NCBI RefSeq assembly: GCF_000024405.1
Contig: NC_013517.1
Coordinates: 3,751,989 to 3,815,988, forward strand
Source of the DNA: Sebaldella termitidis ATCC 33386
GTDB taxonomy: Bacteria; Fusobacteriota; Fusobacteriia; Fusobacteriales; Leptotrichiaceae
Length of the DNA: 64,000 bases
Direction of reading: 5' to 3'
Positions within the stretch are counted from its first letter, which is position 1, and each line of letters opens with the position of its first letter. The notes beneath the pieces are model-generated. The model was not told the origin of the DNA, did not search any database, and saw only the letters and a list, made by a program, of their open reading frames with translations. Below are positions 24,965-34,276 of this stretch, piece by piece. A program made the translations under genes and the position numbers.

Positions 24965-25597
24965 CTATTTATTTTCTTTATTTCTAACATATTTTTCAAG
25001 ATACTCTTCTATCAGTACACTTGACCCGGAACCGCCGGATAATACTGTCCTCATAGTATTTTCCACTCCTTCGTCCAGAGGAAATACTCTTTCTCTGGGC
25101 ACATGATATATGAATCCCGAAGTAGGATTAGGCGCCGTAGGACAAAAAATAGTAACATACTCTTCATGATCGTCGTCACTTACTATTCCTGTCATCAGAA
25201 TATCGTTATTATACAGCTTGAACAACACTACCTTAGAAAAAGGTCTTGTTTTACGTTCAGTAGAAAGTATCTGACCCAATGCCCCTTTTACCATGTTATA
25301 ACCGGGAATTTTTGCCAGAAGCTTTACTTCTATATTATTATGAACCCAGTTTCCCACTTTGGTTTTTACTATTAAGCCCACGCAAAAACAGATTAACACT
25401 ACTATTGCCACAGCTATTATTACCGGAAGTATTCTGACATCTATTATAAACATAGACACCAGTTTAGTTACCGGACTTATGTACTTTATTACAAAATTTA
25501 CCACAATGCTGAATATCCATAACAGCAGAGCCACAGGAAGAATTACCAGAAGTCCGCCTATTATTGATGTTATAAAAAAATTTCTTAACCTTTTCAC
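24965..25597 (-). CDS. DUF502 family membrane protein
   Basis: This 210-residue protein has two N-terminal membrane helices (RNFFITSIIGGLLVILPVALLLWIF region and about 50-75) and a soluble C-terminal part with 'FSKVVLFKLY', 'GIVSDDD', 'VTIFCPTAPNPTSGFIYHVPRERV'. This is the recognisable layout of DUF502, whose function is unknown. The start is GTG with GAGGAG upstream. It lies 15 bases downstream of the CoA-disulfide-reductase-like gene and probably shares its transcript. Confidence 0.88.
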   Translation of the reverse strand: MKRLRNFFITSIIGGLLVILPVALLLWIFSIVVNFVIKYISPVTKLVSMFIIDVRILPVIIAVAIVVLICFCVGLIVKTKVGNWVHNNIEVKLLAKIPGYNMVKGALGQILSTERKTRPFSKVVLFKLYNNDILMTGIVSDDDHEEYVTIFCPTAPNPTSGFIYHVPRERVFPLDEGVENTMRTVLSGGSGSSVLIEEYLEKYVRNKENK

Positions 25598-25612
25598 TTT
25601 TTCTTTTCTCCT

Positions 25613-26953
25613 CTATTTAATTAATTTTCTGTAGGCTACTAAAAGGGGATTCCATACGCTTGAGTTAGTAGGAGAATAAGCAAAGTCTATTTCTATGAAT
25701 TTTTCCACAGGAATTTCAAAATTTATTACTATTGCTATCTGATCCAGAAACTGTGCTACTGCCTCATGTCCTGTTACCGTTCCGCCCAGCAGTACTTTTC
25801 TGTCTTTATCATATATCATCTCTACCTTATTAGGTTTAGAATCTTCAAAATCCGAATTCTTTGTCATGGCTCTCATTTCCAGCCTGTCGGCATTATATCC
25901 GTGTCTTTTTGCTTCATCCAGAGTAAGCCCTGTCTGTGCTATTCTTATTTCGTAAAAAGAAGACGCATAGCTTCTGAGTGCCCCTCTCCATGACACATCC
26001 TGTCCTGACAGATACTTTGCCAGAATCATTCCTTCTTTATTTGCCACATCTCCGAAAGGAGCATATAAATATTCATTTGTAAGTATATTTCTCGTATATA
26101 TGGCATCACCCAAAGCATATACATCCTTAGTATTTGTCTCAAATTTGTCATTTACTATTACTTTTCCATTCTTTGTTTCGATACAGCTGTTTTCTATAAA
26201 ATCAATATTCGGAGTTATTCCTATACTGAATAACACAATATCAAAGCTTACCTCTTCGCCGTTTTCCAATACAAGGGCAGTAGCCTTTCCGTCTTCTGAT
26301 TTTACTTCCGTTACTCCGGAATTCAGCTTCAGTGTTACGCCTTTTGCCGCCATTTCTTTTATTATGGGTTCTTTCATGCTGCTGCTTACTGTAGGAAGTA
26401 TGTCTCCCATTTTTTCAAGTATAGTGACATCAAGACCTCTTTTTTTGAAAGCTTCGGCCATCTCCATTCCTATAAAGCCTCCGCCTACTACTACAGCCTT
26501 TCTGATATCATTTCTTGTATCAAGGAATTTCTTTATTTTTTCAGCATGTACTGCATGAGAAAGTGTAAATACATTTTCCAGTCCGTCTTTATATCCCTTT
26601 ATATTAGGTACAAAAGATTTTCCACCGAAAGCCAGAATTAACTTATCATATTGAAAAGCGCCGTTTATATCAGAACCGCTTATTTCCAGCTCTTTTTTTT
26701 CAAAATCTACTTTCTTCACTTCATGATTTACCAGAACGTTTAACCCTCTTGATCTGAATTCATCAGGTGTCCCCAGAACAACACTTCCAAATCCCAGCTC
26801 ACCTGCAATATAGTAAGGTGTAGGACAGCCTGCCCATGCTACATACGGTGTTTTTTCAAAAATAAATATCTCATCACCGGGATTCATTTTTTTATATTGT
26901 GTAGAGAACATCATTCCTGCCGCTCCCCCGCCAATTACCGCTATTTTCGCCAT
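25613..26953 (-). CDS. FAD-dependent oxidoreductase, CoA-disulfide reductase/NADH oxidase family
   Basis: This 446-residue flavoprotein has an FAD-binding GGGAAG motif (8-13), the single redox cysteine C43 in WAGCPTPYYIAG, an NAD(P)-binding VVVGGGFIGMEMAEAF segment near 155, a second FAD motif (TKDVYALGDA), and a dimerisation domain after about 330. One active cysteine next to FAD is the mark of CoA-disulfide reductase, NADH peroxidase and NADH oxidase. In an anaerobe it would cope with oxidants or keep CoA reduced. Which reaction it performs cannot be decided from motifs. There is no fused rhodanese domain. Confidence 0.88.
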   Translation of the reverse strand: MAKIAVIGGGAAGMMFSTQYKKMNPGDEIFIFEKTPYVAWAGCPTPYYIAGELGFGSVVLGTPDEFRSRGLNVLVNHEVKKVDFEKKELEISGSDINGAFQYDKLILAFGGKSFVPNIKGYKDGLENVFTLSHAVHAEKIKKFLDTRNDIRKAVVVGGGFIGMEMAEAFKKRGLDVTILEKMGDILPTVSSSMKEPIIKEMAAKGVTLKLNSGVTEVKSEDGKATALVLENGEEVSFDIVLFSIGITPNIDFIENSCIETKNGKVIVNDKFETNTKDVYALGDAIYTRNILTNEYLYAPFGDVANKEGMILAKYLSGQDVSWRGALRSYASSFYEIRIAQTGLTLDEAKRHGYNADRLEMRAMTKNSDFEDSKPNKVEMIYDKDRKVLLGGTVTGHEAVAQFLDQIAIVINFEIPVEKFIEIDFAYSPTNSSVWNPLLVAYRKLIK

Positions 26954-26993
26954 GTATATCGCTCCTTTTATTTATGATTAGATTTTTTTAATA

Positions 26994-27635
26994 CTATGTA
27001 TTGTTCATACTCGACAGCAGATGCTTCAGCCTTGTCGCTACCATTTTTATTCCTATTTTATTGTTGCCGCCGCGTGGAATAATAACATCGGCATATCTTT
27101 TGCTGGGCTCTACAAACTCCAGATGCATTGGTTTTACAGTTTTTCTGTACTGGTCTTTTATGCTGTCGAAACTTCTGCCGCGTTCTTTCATATCACGTTC
27201 TATTCTTCTCAGAAGTCTCTCGTCGTCATCAGTATCCACAAAAACTTTTACGTCAAAAAGGCTTCTTAACTCTTCAAGTGTAAATAATAATATTCCCTCT
27301 ACCATAATTAATTTCGAAGGTTTTACTATTTCCACTTCATTTTTTCTATTATAAATTTTAAAATCATAAATAGGCTTTGCTATTTCATTTCCCGCGCTTA
27401 ATTCTTTTATATGCTGAATTAACAGCGGAAAATCAATCAAATCCGGATGGTCATAGTTTAGCTCCACCCTTTCAGAGAATGAAAGATGATCATTTTTTAC
27501 ATAATAAGAGTCCTGTTCCAGTAATACCGGATTTATTTCATAATTTTTCAGATATTCCAGAATATAGTGCGCTACACTTGTCTTCCCTGAACCGGTTCCT
27601 CCTGCTATTCCTACCACTATTGATTTAGATTTCAT
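26994..27635 (-). CDS. udk: Uridine kinase
   Basis: This 213-residue protein has Walker A GGTGSGKTS at residues 12-20, 'VLLEQDSYY', 'YDHPDLIDFP' and 'YDFKIYNRK', the signature stretches of uridine/cytidine kinase in the P-loop kinase superfamily, and the usual length. It phosphorylates uridine and cytidine to UMP and CMP in pyrimidine salvage. GGAGG precedes the ATG. It is transcribed separately from the AraC gene upstream. Confidence 0.96.
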   Translation of the reverse strand: MKSKSIVVGIAGGTGSGKTSVAHYILEYLKNYEINPVLLEQDSYYVKNDHLSFSERVELNYDHPDLIDFPLLIQHIKELSAGNEIAKPIYDFKIYNRKNEVEIVKPSKLIMVEGILLFTLEELRSLFDVKVFVDTDDDERLLRRIERDMKERGRSFDSIKDQYRKTVKPMHLEFVEPSKRYADVIIPRGGNNKIGIKMVATRLKHLLSSMNNT

Positions 27636-27770
27636 AATACCTCCATTATATTTAGTATATAATATATAAGGTATGTTTTCAATATTTTATTTGCTATTTT
27701 TCTGCACTGTTTTGAAAGTTTTCGTTACAGATATTATACACCTGCCGGCTTTGTTTTTCCTTTATATAAA

Positions 27771-27800
27771 AAAATCCGGCATTTAATAAATCCGGATTTT
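27771..27800 (-). terminator. Terminator of the AraC-family gene
   Basis: Arms AAAATCCGG (27771-27779) and CCGGATTTT (27792-27800) pair; T runs follow on the minus strand. It lies 48 bases after the stop at 27849. Confidence 0.85.
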
Positions 27801-27848
27801 ATTTTTAATAAGATTCTGCACTATTACAGCATATCTTTTTTATTTTCC

Positions 27849-28706
27849 CTATGCTTTTACCACAGGAATCCATATTTCTGTGATATAATCTTCATTTTCT
27901 ATATCACCGGATAAATATAATTCAAAATCCGGCTTATTGTCATGTTTATATTCCGATCCTGTTAACACTTCCTCGTAAATCTGCTTTGTTACAGACTGAA
28001 CAGATTCTGGAAGCTTTCCCTTGGCTTCAAAAATCATCCATTTTGCATCGGGAATTTCATATTCTTCCAATTCACCGCCTGCTTCGGCACTGCTGTTTAT
28101 ACATATCATATAATCATATCCTGCACCTGTTTCATGTGGTATGCATAATCCCAGAAATCCTTTCAGCTCCCCGTCCATTTTACTGCACATTTCTGTACAC
28201 TCCTTAGAAGCATTGAATTCTATCCAGAATTTGGGAATATTTTCCATACCCTCTTCCACATTTTTATATGTACGCTTCATGCCAATTACCCTTAATTTCC
28301 CTTTTTCTGCTATTCTGTTTTTCATTTCTTTTCCTCCTTTAATTATCATGGAGAAATGAAGCTTTGGATAAGTTTTCAATTCATTGCTTCTCACTCTTCC
28401 GTCCTTTGGAGAAATTCCGTGAAAATTTTTGAAAGCCTTTGAGAAAGCATCTGCTGATTCATAATTATATTTAAATGCTATATCTATTATTCTCATATTG
28501 GTTTCTCTTATATCCACAGCCGCTTTTGAAAGACGGCGGTTCCTTATATACTCTCCGAGAGTTACTCCCGAAATTATCGAGAAAACCCTTTGTACATTAT
28601 ATTCCGAACATAGACATATCTGAGCTATTTTTTTTATTTTCACATCATTTTCAAGATTGTTTTCTATATATTCCAAAGCATTGTTTAAAGCACTTATCCA
28701 GTTCAT
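27849..28706 (-). CDS. AraC-family regulator with GyrI-like effector domain
   Basis: This 285-residue protein has an N-terminal double helix-turn-helix (LENDVKIKKIAQICLCSEYN... and 'IIDIAFKYNYESADAFSKAF', the AraC signature, about 15-105). A C-terminal GyrI-like domain (about 125-285) follows; there the 'VIGMKRTYKNVEEGMENIPKFW' and 'WMIFEAKGKLPESVQSVTKQIYEEVL' phrases are typical. This form resembles Rob and its relatives, which sense small hydrophobic molecules or drugs. The target genes are unknown, and no transporter is adjacent. AAGGAG precedes the ATG. Confidence 0.9.
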   Translation of the reverse strand: MNWISALNNALEYIENNLENDVKIKKIAQICLCSEYNVQRVFSIISGVTLGEYIRNRRLSKAAVDIRETNMRIIDIAFKYNYESADAFSKAFKNFHGISPKDGRVRSNELKTYPKLHFSMIIKGGKEMKNRIAEKGKLRVIGMKRTYKNVEEGMENIPKFWIEFNASKECTEMCSKMDGELKGFLGLCIPHETGAGYDYMICINSSAEAGGELEEYEIPDAKWMIFEAKGKLPESVQSVTKQIYEEVLTGSEYKHDNKPDFELYLSGDIENEDYITEIWIPVVKA

Positions 28707-28798
28707 TTTTTTCTCCTTTATGATAATATTATAACCCGTTTAAAAATCAAAAGCATGTCTTATTATGCCCGGTTTTGAAGGAATTAAATATCTATTAT

Positions 28799-28836
28799 AA
28801 AAAAGCTGTCTTTTCTAATTTTAAAGACAGCTTTTT
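28799..28836 (-). terminator. Terminator of the orphan PTS IIA gene
   Basis: Arms AAAAAGCTGTCTTT and AAAGACAGCTTTTT form a 14-bp stem starting six bases after the stop of the gene ending at 28842. Confidence 0.85.
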
Positions 28837-28841
28837 CCTGT

Positions 28842-29312
28842 TTATGCTTCATATTTATCAAGAATTTCGTATAACTCTTCTTTGGTCTTCACTTCCATAA
28901 CCTTTTTTATATTGTTTTCATCAAGAAAAATCTCAGAAACCTTGGCAAGAAGATTCAGATATTCGTTTGGATTTTCCTTTGGCGCTGCAATCATAATAAA
29001 TATTTTCGACGGCTTCTTGTCAAGAGCGTCAAAATCTATTCCTTCTTTTGAAATACCAAAAGCCAGAGATATTTTCTTTACTGCTCTTGCTTTCATATGG
29101 GGTATTGCCACTCCGTCCTGAAATCCTGTAGAACAAGTTTCTTCCCTGTTATTCAGCTTTTCTATAAATCTTGCATAACCGCTGTCATCTACAACACCAG
29201 TTTTTTTAAATGTTTCCCCCATTTCGTTTAGCAATTCCTCTTTTGTTTTTGCTCTCAAATCTAATATTATTCTGTTCTCATCTAAAAAATCACTAATTTT
29301 CATGCACTTCAC
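28842..29312 (-). CDS. Orphan PTS IIA component (fructose/PtsN superfamily)
   Basis: This 156-residue EIIA domain has its active histidine at H72 in DGVAIPHMKARAVK. No IIB or IIC gene is adjacent, so it either serves a permease elsewhere or acts as a regulator, as nitrogen-PTS IIA does. The start may be GTG at 29312 or ATG at 29303; both follow an AAAGGA. 'SLAFGISKEGIDFDALDKKPSKIFIMIAAP' is the conserved strand region after the histidine. Confidence 0.88.
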   Translation of the reverse strand: MKCMKISDFLDENRIILDLRAKTKEELLNEMGETFKKTGVVDDSGYARFIEKLNNREETCSTGFQDGVAIPHMKARAVKKISLAFGISKEGIDFDALDKKPSKIFIMIAAPKENPNEYLNLLAKVSEIFLDENNIKKVMEVKTKEELYEILDKYEA

Positions 29313-29355
29313 TAATCCTTTCGTTTATTATCCCATTTAGAGATAACATATAGTT

Positions 29356-29718
29356 TTATATCAAAAATTTTTTTAATAAATTCTCAGGTACGCCGTAAGT
29401 AGCTGAAAAATAAGAAGTTACTCCTTCTTCAAGAAACCGGTCATATGCATCTCTGTACCATTCCGGATTATCCGCAGAAGTATCATATTCTTCATAGACT
29501 CTCACATTAAAAAACTGTCTGTCCGGCCACGGCTCGATACCAAAAATTTTTAGTCCGTAAAATTCTGCTCTGTCCAATATTTTTTCAAAATCATCCTTAC
29601 TAAAATACTTGATTGACGGCGAATCAAATCCGTCATTCAAATCTTCCAGATCATAAAATACATATTTATCCAAAAACTCTTCTTCTTTGGATAAAACCCC
29701 GCTGAATCTTCCTTTCAT
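29356..29718 (-). CDS. Hypothetical protein, acidic, 120 residues
   Basis: I do not recognise a family. The protein is acidic and rich in aromatic residues (EPWPDRQFFNVRVYEEY, NPEWYRDAYDRFLEEG) with no signal peptide or membrane segment, so it is probably a compact cytoplasmic alpha/beta protein. It sits directly downstream of the ADP-ribosylglycohydrolase-like and DUF4253 genes on the same strand, a cluster that looks like accessory or immunity-type genes. GGGAG precedes the ATG. Confidence 0.6.
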   Translation of the reverse strand: MKGRFSGVLSKEEEFLDKYVFYDLEDLNDGFDSPSIKYFSKDDFEKILDRAEFYGLKIFGIEPWPDRQFFNVRVYEEYDTSADNPEWYRDAYDRFLEEGVTSYFSATYGVPENLLKKFLI

Positions 29719-29758
29719 TTATCCGACTCCCTGTCTCCTGCTTTAATTATACCGGTTA

Positions 29759-30544
29759 TCAGCTGGCGGCCCCGAATATCATCCCCAGTATAATTCCTCT
29801 GACTGCAAAATCTCCCTTAATTCTTATATTAGCATACTGTGCTTCCTCAAAGCTGCTATATTTTATACATATATACAGTATTACGGGAAATTCATCATTT
29901 TTAAAAAAAATACCGGATTTATTTTCTATTTCCTCAAAATTACAATCCTGATACTTTATTGCCCGGGAATATGCCTTTTCCAGATATTCGTATTTTTTCA
30001 CATCATTTCTAAAGCTCTTTACAGTGGATTCAGCCGCTTCCCTGATATTAAACAGCTCACATATTTTATAAAGAAACTTCACTAGGAATTCTGTAACTAA
30101 AAGTGATCTGTAGCTTGTATGAGTTACCTGTGTCTGCTCCAAAGCTTTCTCCAGAGCGGTCTCCCTGTCCTTCTCAAAATGCATAACCGGTCCGATTCTT
30201 GCCGCACCTCCCAGTTCCTCTGACTCATATCCGAACAGATATCCGTTTTTATAATACTCCAAAGATTTAGACGAAGCTTCATCAATATATCCGTCATATG
30301 AAATCATATTTTCAATCCAGATTTCTTTAAATACTTCATAATCAAATGAATTTTCCGAAATATAATCCGCAAGTATTTTTATCTGGTAACCGTAATGTGT
30401 AAGATTATTTCCAGCAGCTTTTTCATTATAAGTTTCTGATAGTAGTTTATCAGTTTTAGAACAAATTTCATAGTTATTTTTTATATTTTCCAATGTACTC
30501 GCATCTCCGGAAAAAGCTCCGGTAAGTATCTCCGACAGCGCCAT
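29759..30544 (-). CDS. ADP-ribosylglycohydrolase-like protein, active site degenerate
   Basis: I place the start at the ATG at 30544 (GGAGG upstream), giving MALSEILTGAFSGDAST, which corresponds to the family opening 'GALLGAAxGDALG'. The C-terminus 'IRIKGDFAVRGIILGMIFGAAS' corresponds to the final metal-binding helix region, normally 'GGDTDTxAxxxGxxxGA'. The internal 'EELGGAARIGPV' and 'TQVTHTS' also fit. Key aspartates and threonines of the two DTD-type magnesium motifs are missing, so it is probably not an active ADP-ribose hydrolase; it may bind ADP-ribose or another ligand. At 261 residues it is slightly short for the family. The assignment rests on these local matches. Confidence 0.6.
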   Translation of the reverse strand: MALSEILTGAFSGDASTLENIKNNYEICSKTDKLLSETYNEKAAGNNLTHYGYQIKILADYISENSFDYEVFKEIWIENMISYDGYIDEASSKSLEYYKNGYLFGYESEELGGAARIGPVMHFEKDRETALEKALEQTQVTHTSYRSLLVTEFLVKFLYKICELFNIREAAESTVKSFRNDVKKYEYLEKAYSRAIKYQDCNFEEIENKSGIFFKNDEFPVILYICIKYSSFEEAQYANIRIKGDFAVRGIILGMIFGAAS

Positions 30545-30660
30545 AAATATGTCCTCCTTTACAAAGCAGAAAAATTCTTTTGTTTTCCGGCATTCGGATA
30601 AAATCTCAAACAGAATGCTGTTCACAGGCTGCTAATATATTTATATATCTGTTTTTCTGA

Positions 30661-31407
30661 TTAATCCCACCAGAAATACCATGCAGAAGAATTCTTTAAT
30701 GTACTTGCCAAGGCTCTTATTCTGTCCCAGCCCCTTGCTGCCTGCATAACTATATCATAACAAAAAGAAAACTGCTCTTTTGCAAGGCTTTCTGCTTCTT
30801 CTTCGGTTTTCGGAGGATTCTCCGCCTTCAATTCCCATACATCATAAGTCACTACTGCAGGTACAGCCTTATATTTTTCATACCAATAACGAAAAACTGC
30901 TGCCTGTGCCGCCGGCTCCGGACAGTCGTTAAAACCACCCATAGGAATCCATGCTGCTATTTCCCAAGGATTTTTCACAGGTATTTTTACCAAAAGTATT
31001 TCATTATACGGAGCTGCTTTATCTATATGCGAATAAAAACCATGACAAGGCTCTGTTTCCAGAAATTCTCCCATTATATCCATATCTTCATGCATTTCTG
31101 AATATTCCGAAAACCTTTCATCTAAAAATTTTTTCACATCAATTGATTCTGCTTCTTTAATTATCTCTTCTCTGTACTTCTCTATTTCTTCCCTGCTGTT
31201 TTCCATTTCCCTGTCTTCAAGAGCAAGTTCCAGCGCTTCTGCCAGTATATCACTTGGTATTATAATTACGGGATAAAAGCCCTCTTCCCTGCCCTGACTG
31301 CTCCATTCTCTGAATTTATTAATTATCCCTGTATCATTTTCTTCATTTTCAAATATTTCGTATTCACACCCCAGAAAGTCAGCTATAAATTTACATTCTT
31401 CAGTCAT
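30661..31407 (-). CDS. DUF4253 domain protein
   Basis: This 248-residue acidic protein carries a C-terminal DUF4253-type domain: 'WIPMGGFNDCPEPAAQAAVFRYWYEKYKAVP', 'PPKTEEEAESLAKEQFSFCYDIV' and the terminal SSAWYFWWD are its recognisable phrases. The function is unknown; such proteins often sit in accessory gene clusters and some may act as immunity proteins. It has no signal peptide. It is followed by the degenerate ADP-ribosylglycohydrolase gene after about 116 bases. Confidence 0.78.
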   Translation of the reverse strand: MTEECKFIADFLGCEYEIFENEENDTGIINKFREWSSQGREEGFYPVIIIPSDILAEALELALEDREMENSREEIEKYREEIIKEAESIDVKKFLDERFSEYSEMHEDMDIMGEFLETEPCHGFYSHIDKAAPYNEILLVKIPVKNPWEIAAWIPMGGFNDCPEPAAQAAVFRYWYEKYKAVPAVVTYDVWELKAENPPKTEEEAESLAKEQFSFCYDIVMQAARGWDRIRALASTLKNSSAWYFWWD

Positions 31408-31570
31408 ACATCACCCTTTCCGGCAATTAGCCATCTTATATTGAATTTCACAGCTTCATTATACTATAAATTTTCGTAATAACAAAACATATGTAAAAAG
31501 CTCCGGCGGCTGCCGAAATTAAAAAACGCCCCAGAATTTCTGTATTCTGAAACGATTTCTATATTAATAT

Positions 31571-32008
31571 TTATTTTACTCCGAGATTATTCAATATTTC
31601 ATATATTCTGTCACGATCATCCTCTGTAAGTTCTCTTAAGAATTTGTATGCTTTTTTATCTCCGCTTACTTTCAAATCTTTTTTTGAAACATTAAATGTT
31701 GTAATATCGTTACTTTCTGAACCTACTCCAAATGCATACATTCTGCTGTTTGTGCTTACCAGGGTTCCTTTTTTTCCCTCTGATATTCCCAGATACAATC
31801 TCATTATGTCACCGGGTACAGCATCAGGTGCTCCGTCAGGTCTGACATATCCGTCATAGACTATTACTTTTTCCCCGTCAGCAGTAAATATATAATATAT
31901 TCCTCCGTTTGTGTAATCTTTTCCATTAGAGTAAACTCCCGATTTTACTGTTTCCGAAAAACCTAACAGCCCTATAAAAAATAACATAGCAAATACTATT
32001 TTTTTCAT
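31571..32008 (-). CDS. Secreted hypothetical protein, 145 residues
   Basis: A signal peptide (MKKIVFAMLFFIGLLGFSETV) precedes a small beta-rich domain ('GGIYYIFTADGEKVIVYDGYVRPDGAP', 'RLYLGISEGKKGTLVSTNSRMYAFG') and a basic helical tail. I recognise no family. It is expected in the periplasm. AAGGAG precedes the ATG, and the gene stands alone between the DUF4253 and mntH genes. Confidence 0.7.
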   Translation of the reverse strand: MKKIVFAMLFFIGLLGFSETVKSGVYSNGKDYTNGGIYYIFTADGEKVIVYDGYVRPDGAPDAVPGDIMRLYLGISEGKKGTLVSTNSRMYAFGVGSESNDITTFNVSKKDLKVSGDKKAYKFLRELTEDDRDRIYEILNNLGVK

Positions 32009-32070
32009 TCTCTTCTCCTTTTTAACGCCTGTTTTATAAAGATAATATCACAAAATATACTAAATGTAAA

Positions 32071-33417
32071 TTACTTTATATTCTTTCTGTTTTTTATCGG
32101 ATAATAGAATATATATCCCAGAAAAATCAGTGCAGCAATCAGCAAAGCATAAAGAAAGTATCCCAAAAGAAATATTCCCGACTCAAGCTGTGTGTCAGCT
32201 ATATCAAATACTAATTTTATATTTAATAAAATTATGATAAAAGCAATTACCCATGAAGCTGTTTTGGTAAAATTTCCTATAACATATCTTCCCATTAGTC
32301 TGCTGCTGCTGACAAAATGAATAAGCGGAACTACTGCAAAAGGAAGCTGGATACTGAGAAGCACCTGACTTAGTATGAGAAGATCTCCGGTTTCCTGTGA
32401 GCCGCCTATTACTATTATAATAACAGCAGGTATCACAGCCAGCAGTCTTGTAGCCAGTCTTGTTTTCCACGGTGCTATTTTCATGTCTATAAATCCTTCC
32501 ATCACTATCTGGCCTGACATTGTTCCGGTAATTGTGGAAGACTGTCCTGCAGCAAGAAGTGCTATTCCGAATAATGCCGGAGCCAGCTTTGTCCCGAGCA
32601 GAGGCTCCAGTAGATGGTAAGCATCCTGTATTTCCTCTATTCCAAAATAACCCTTTTTGTGAAAGGTGGTAGCTGCCAGTATCAAAATTGCGCTGTTTAC
32701 TAAAAATGCAAGATTCAGCGCCACTATTGAATCTATTTTATTATATTTCATTTTTTCTTTTTTGGATATTTTCATTTTATTTATGACAATATTGGAATGT
32801 AAGTATAAATTATGCGGCATAACAGTAGCTCCTATTATTCCGATGGCAATATACAGAGCACCGGAATCCGAAAGTCTCGGAATAAAACCATAAACAACCT
32901 CGCCCATATCCGGCTTTACAATGAGAAGCTCCGCCAGAAAACTCATCGCTATAATACTTACAAGACTTATTATAATTATTTCAATTGTACGCTTTCCGCT
33001 TTTGTGCAGCGCCAGAATAATCAAGGTATCAAAAGCAGTTATTATTATACCGGCCAGTATAGGAACATGAAACAGAAGATTCAGACCTATTGCAGTCCCT
33101 AAAACTTCTGCAAGATCTGTGGCGATTATGGCTATTTCTGCCAAAACCCACAGAGTAAACGAAGTTTTTCTCGGATATTCCCTTCTGCAGAGCTGTGAAA
33201 GATCTCTTTCTGTTACTATTCCTATTTTTGTGCACAACACCTGTAATACAACTGCCATAATATTAGACATTAATAATACCCATATCAGCTGATAGCCATA
33301 CTTACTTCCTCCGGCAATATCAGTGGCCCAGTTTCCCGGATCCATATAGCCTACCCCTACGAGATATGCAGGTCCAAAAACAGCAAACATTTTTTTATAG
33401 TTTTTTGGTTTCTTCAT
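32071..33417 (-). CDS. mntH: Nramp-family manganese/divalent metal transporter
   Basis: This 448-residue membrane protein has eleven predicted helices. The two metal-site helices are clear: DPGNWATDIAGGS in helix 1 and MPHNLYLHS in helix 6, and 'GQSSTITGTMSGQIVMEGF' is the family's transport signature. It takes up Mn2+ (or Fe2+) with protons across the inner membrane. It is the third gene of an operon led by a DtxR/MntR-type regulator and a ZIP transporter (31 bases upstream), so it is probably repressed when metal is plentiful. Confidence 0.95.
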   Translation of the reverse strand: MKKPKNYKKMFAVFGPAYLVGVGYMDPGNWATDIAGGSKYGYQLIWVLLMSNIMAVVLQVLCTKIGIVTERDLSQLCRREYPRKTSFTLWVLAEIAIIATDLAEVLGTAIGLNLLFHVPILAGIIITAFDTLIILALHKSGKRTIEIIIISLVSIIAMSFLAELLIVKPDMGEVVYGFIPRLSDSGALYIAIGIIGATVMPHNLYLHSNIVINKMKISKKEKMKYNKIDSIVALNLAFLVNSAILILAATTFHKKGYFGIEEIQDAYHLLEPLLGTKLAPALFGIALLAAGQSSTITGTMSGQIVMEGFIDMKIAPWKTRLATRLLAVIPAVIIIVIGGSQETGDLLILSQVLLSIQLPFAVVPLIHFVSSSRLMGRYVIGNFTKTASWVIAFIIILLNIKLVFDIADTQLESGIFLLGYFLYALLIAALIFLGYIFYYPIKNRKNIK

Positions 33418-33448
33418 TTGGCTTACCTCTCTGAATTAAAGACTTTAT

Positions 33449-34261
33449 CTATCCCAATGCTACATCCAGTATCATCATTATAGTAAAACCAAGCATTGCT
33501 CCTACTGTTGCCGAATCTGTCTTTTCATCCCTCTGTGCTTCCGGAATAAGCTCCTCTATACACACAAATATCATTGCACCTGCTGCAAATGCCAGTGCAA
33601 AAGGCAGAAGTGTAGTCATTTTTATTACAAATAAGGCTCCTATAACACCTGCTATAGGTTCAACTATTCCCGACATCTGTCCGTAAAAAAAGCTTTTTCT
33701 TCTGGACATTCCCTCACGTCTAAGGGGAATCGACACTGCCGCACCTTCGGGAAAATTCTGTATTCCTATTCCCAATGCAAGAGTCATTGCTCCAAGATAA
33801 CTGCCGTTTGCTCCGTTCAGGGCTGCCGCTCCGAATGCCACTCCTACTGCAAGTCCTTCCGGTATATTATGAAGAGTTATAGCCAAAATAAGAAGTATGC
33901 TTCTCTGCCAGCTTGTTTTTATCCCTTCTGCTTTCTTTGTATCCAGTCCCATATGAAGATGCGGAAGAATCTTATCTACTACAAGCAGAAACAGTCCGCC
34001 TGCAAGAAATCCGCCTGCTACGGGTACCCATGCTATATCACCGTTTTCTTCGGCTATTTCCAGAGCAGGTGCCAGCAGCGACCAGAAACTCGCAGCTATC
34101 ATCACACCTGCTGCGAAGCCCAGCATAGCATTCAGTATTCCTCTTTTTATATCCTTAAAAAATATTACCATGGCTGATCCCAGCGCAGTAAGAAACCATG
34201 TAAATAATGTCGCGAATAAAGCCTGAAGTACAGGATTTACTGTTTTAATACTTTCTAACAT
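33449..34261 (-). CDS. ZIP-family metal transporter
   Basis: This 270-residue protein has eight membrane segments. The metal-binding helices carry HNIPEGLAVGVAFG and GIQNFPEGAAVSIPL, the ZIP hallmark, and the family ends 'GFTIMMILDVALG'. It resembles ZupT/GufA-type transporters that carry zinc, iron or manganese. It lies between mntR (15 bases upstream) and mntH (31 bases downstream), so it is part of a metal-responsive operon. Direction and ion are not certain; GufA-type members usually import. Confidence 0.92.
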   Translation of the reverse strand: MLESIKTVNPVLQALFATLFTWFLTALGSAMVIFFKDIKRGILNAMLGFAAGVMIAASFWSLLAPALEIAEENGDIAWVPVAGGFLAGGLFLLVVDKILPHLHMGLDTKKAEGIKTSWQRSILLILAITLHNIPEGLAVGVAFGAAALNGANGSYLGAMTLALGIGIQNFPEGAAVSIPLRREGMSRRKSFFYGQMSGIVEPIAGVIGALFVIKMTTLLPFALAFAAGAMIFVCIEELIPEAQRDEKTDSATVGAMLGFTIMMILDVALG

Positions 34262-34276
34262 ATTTCCTCCTTAAAA

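Noticed and set aside
26100-26558. 152-codon plus-strand open frame within the CoA-disulfide-reductase-like gene
   Set aside because: It is antisense to the FAD/NAD motifs and is composed mainly of S, F and T from complementary codons.
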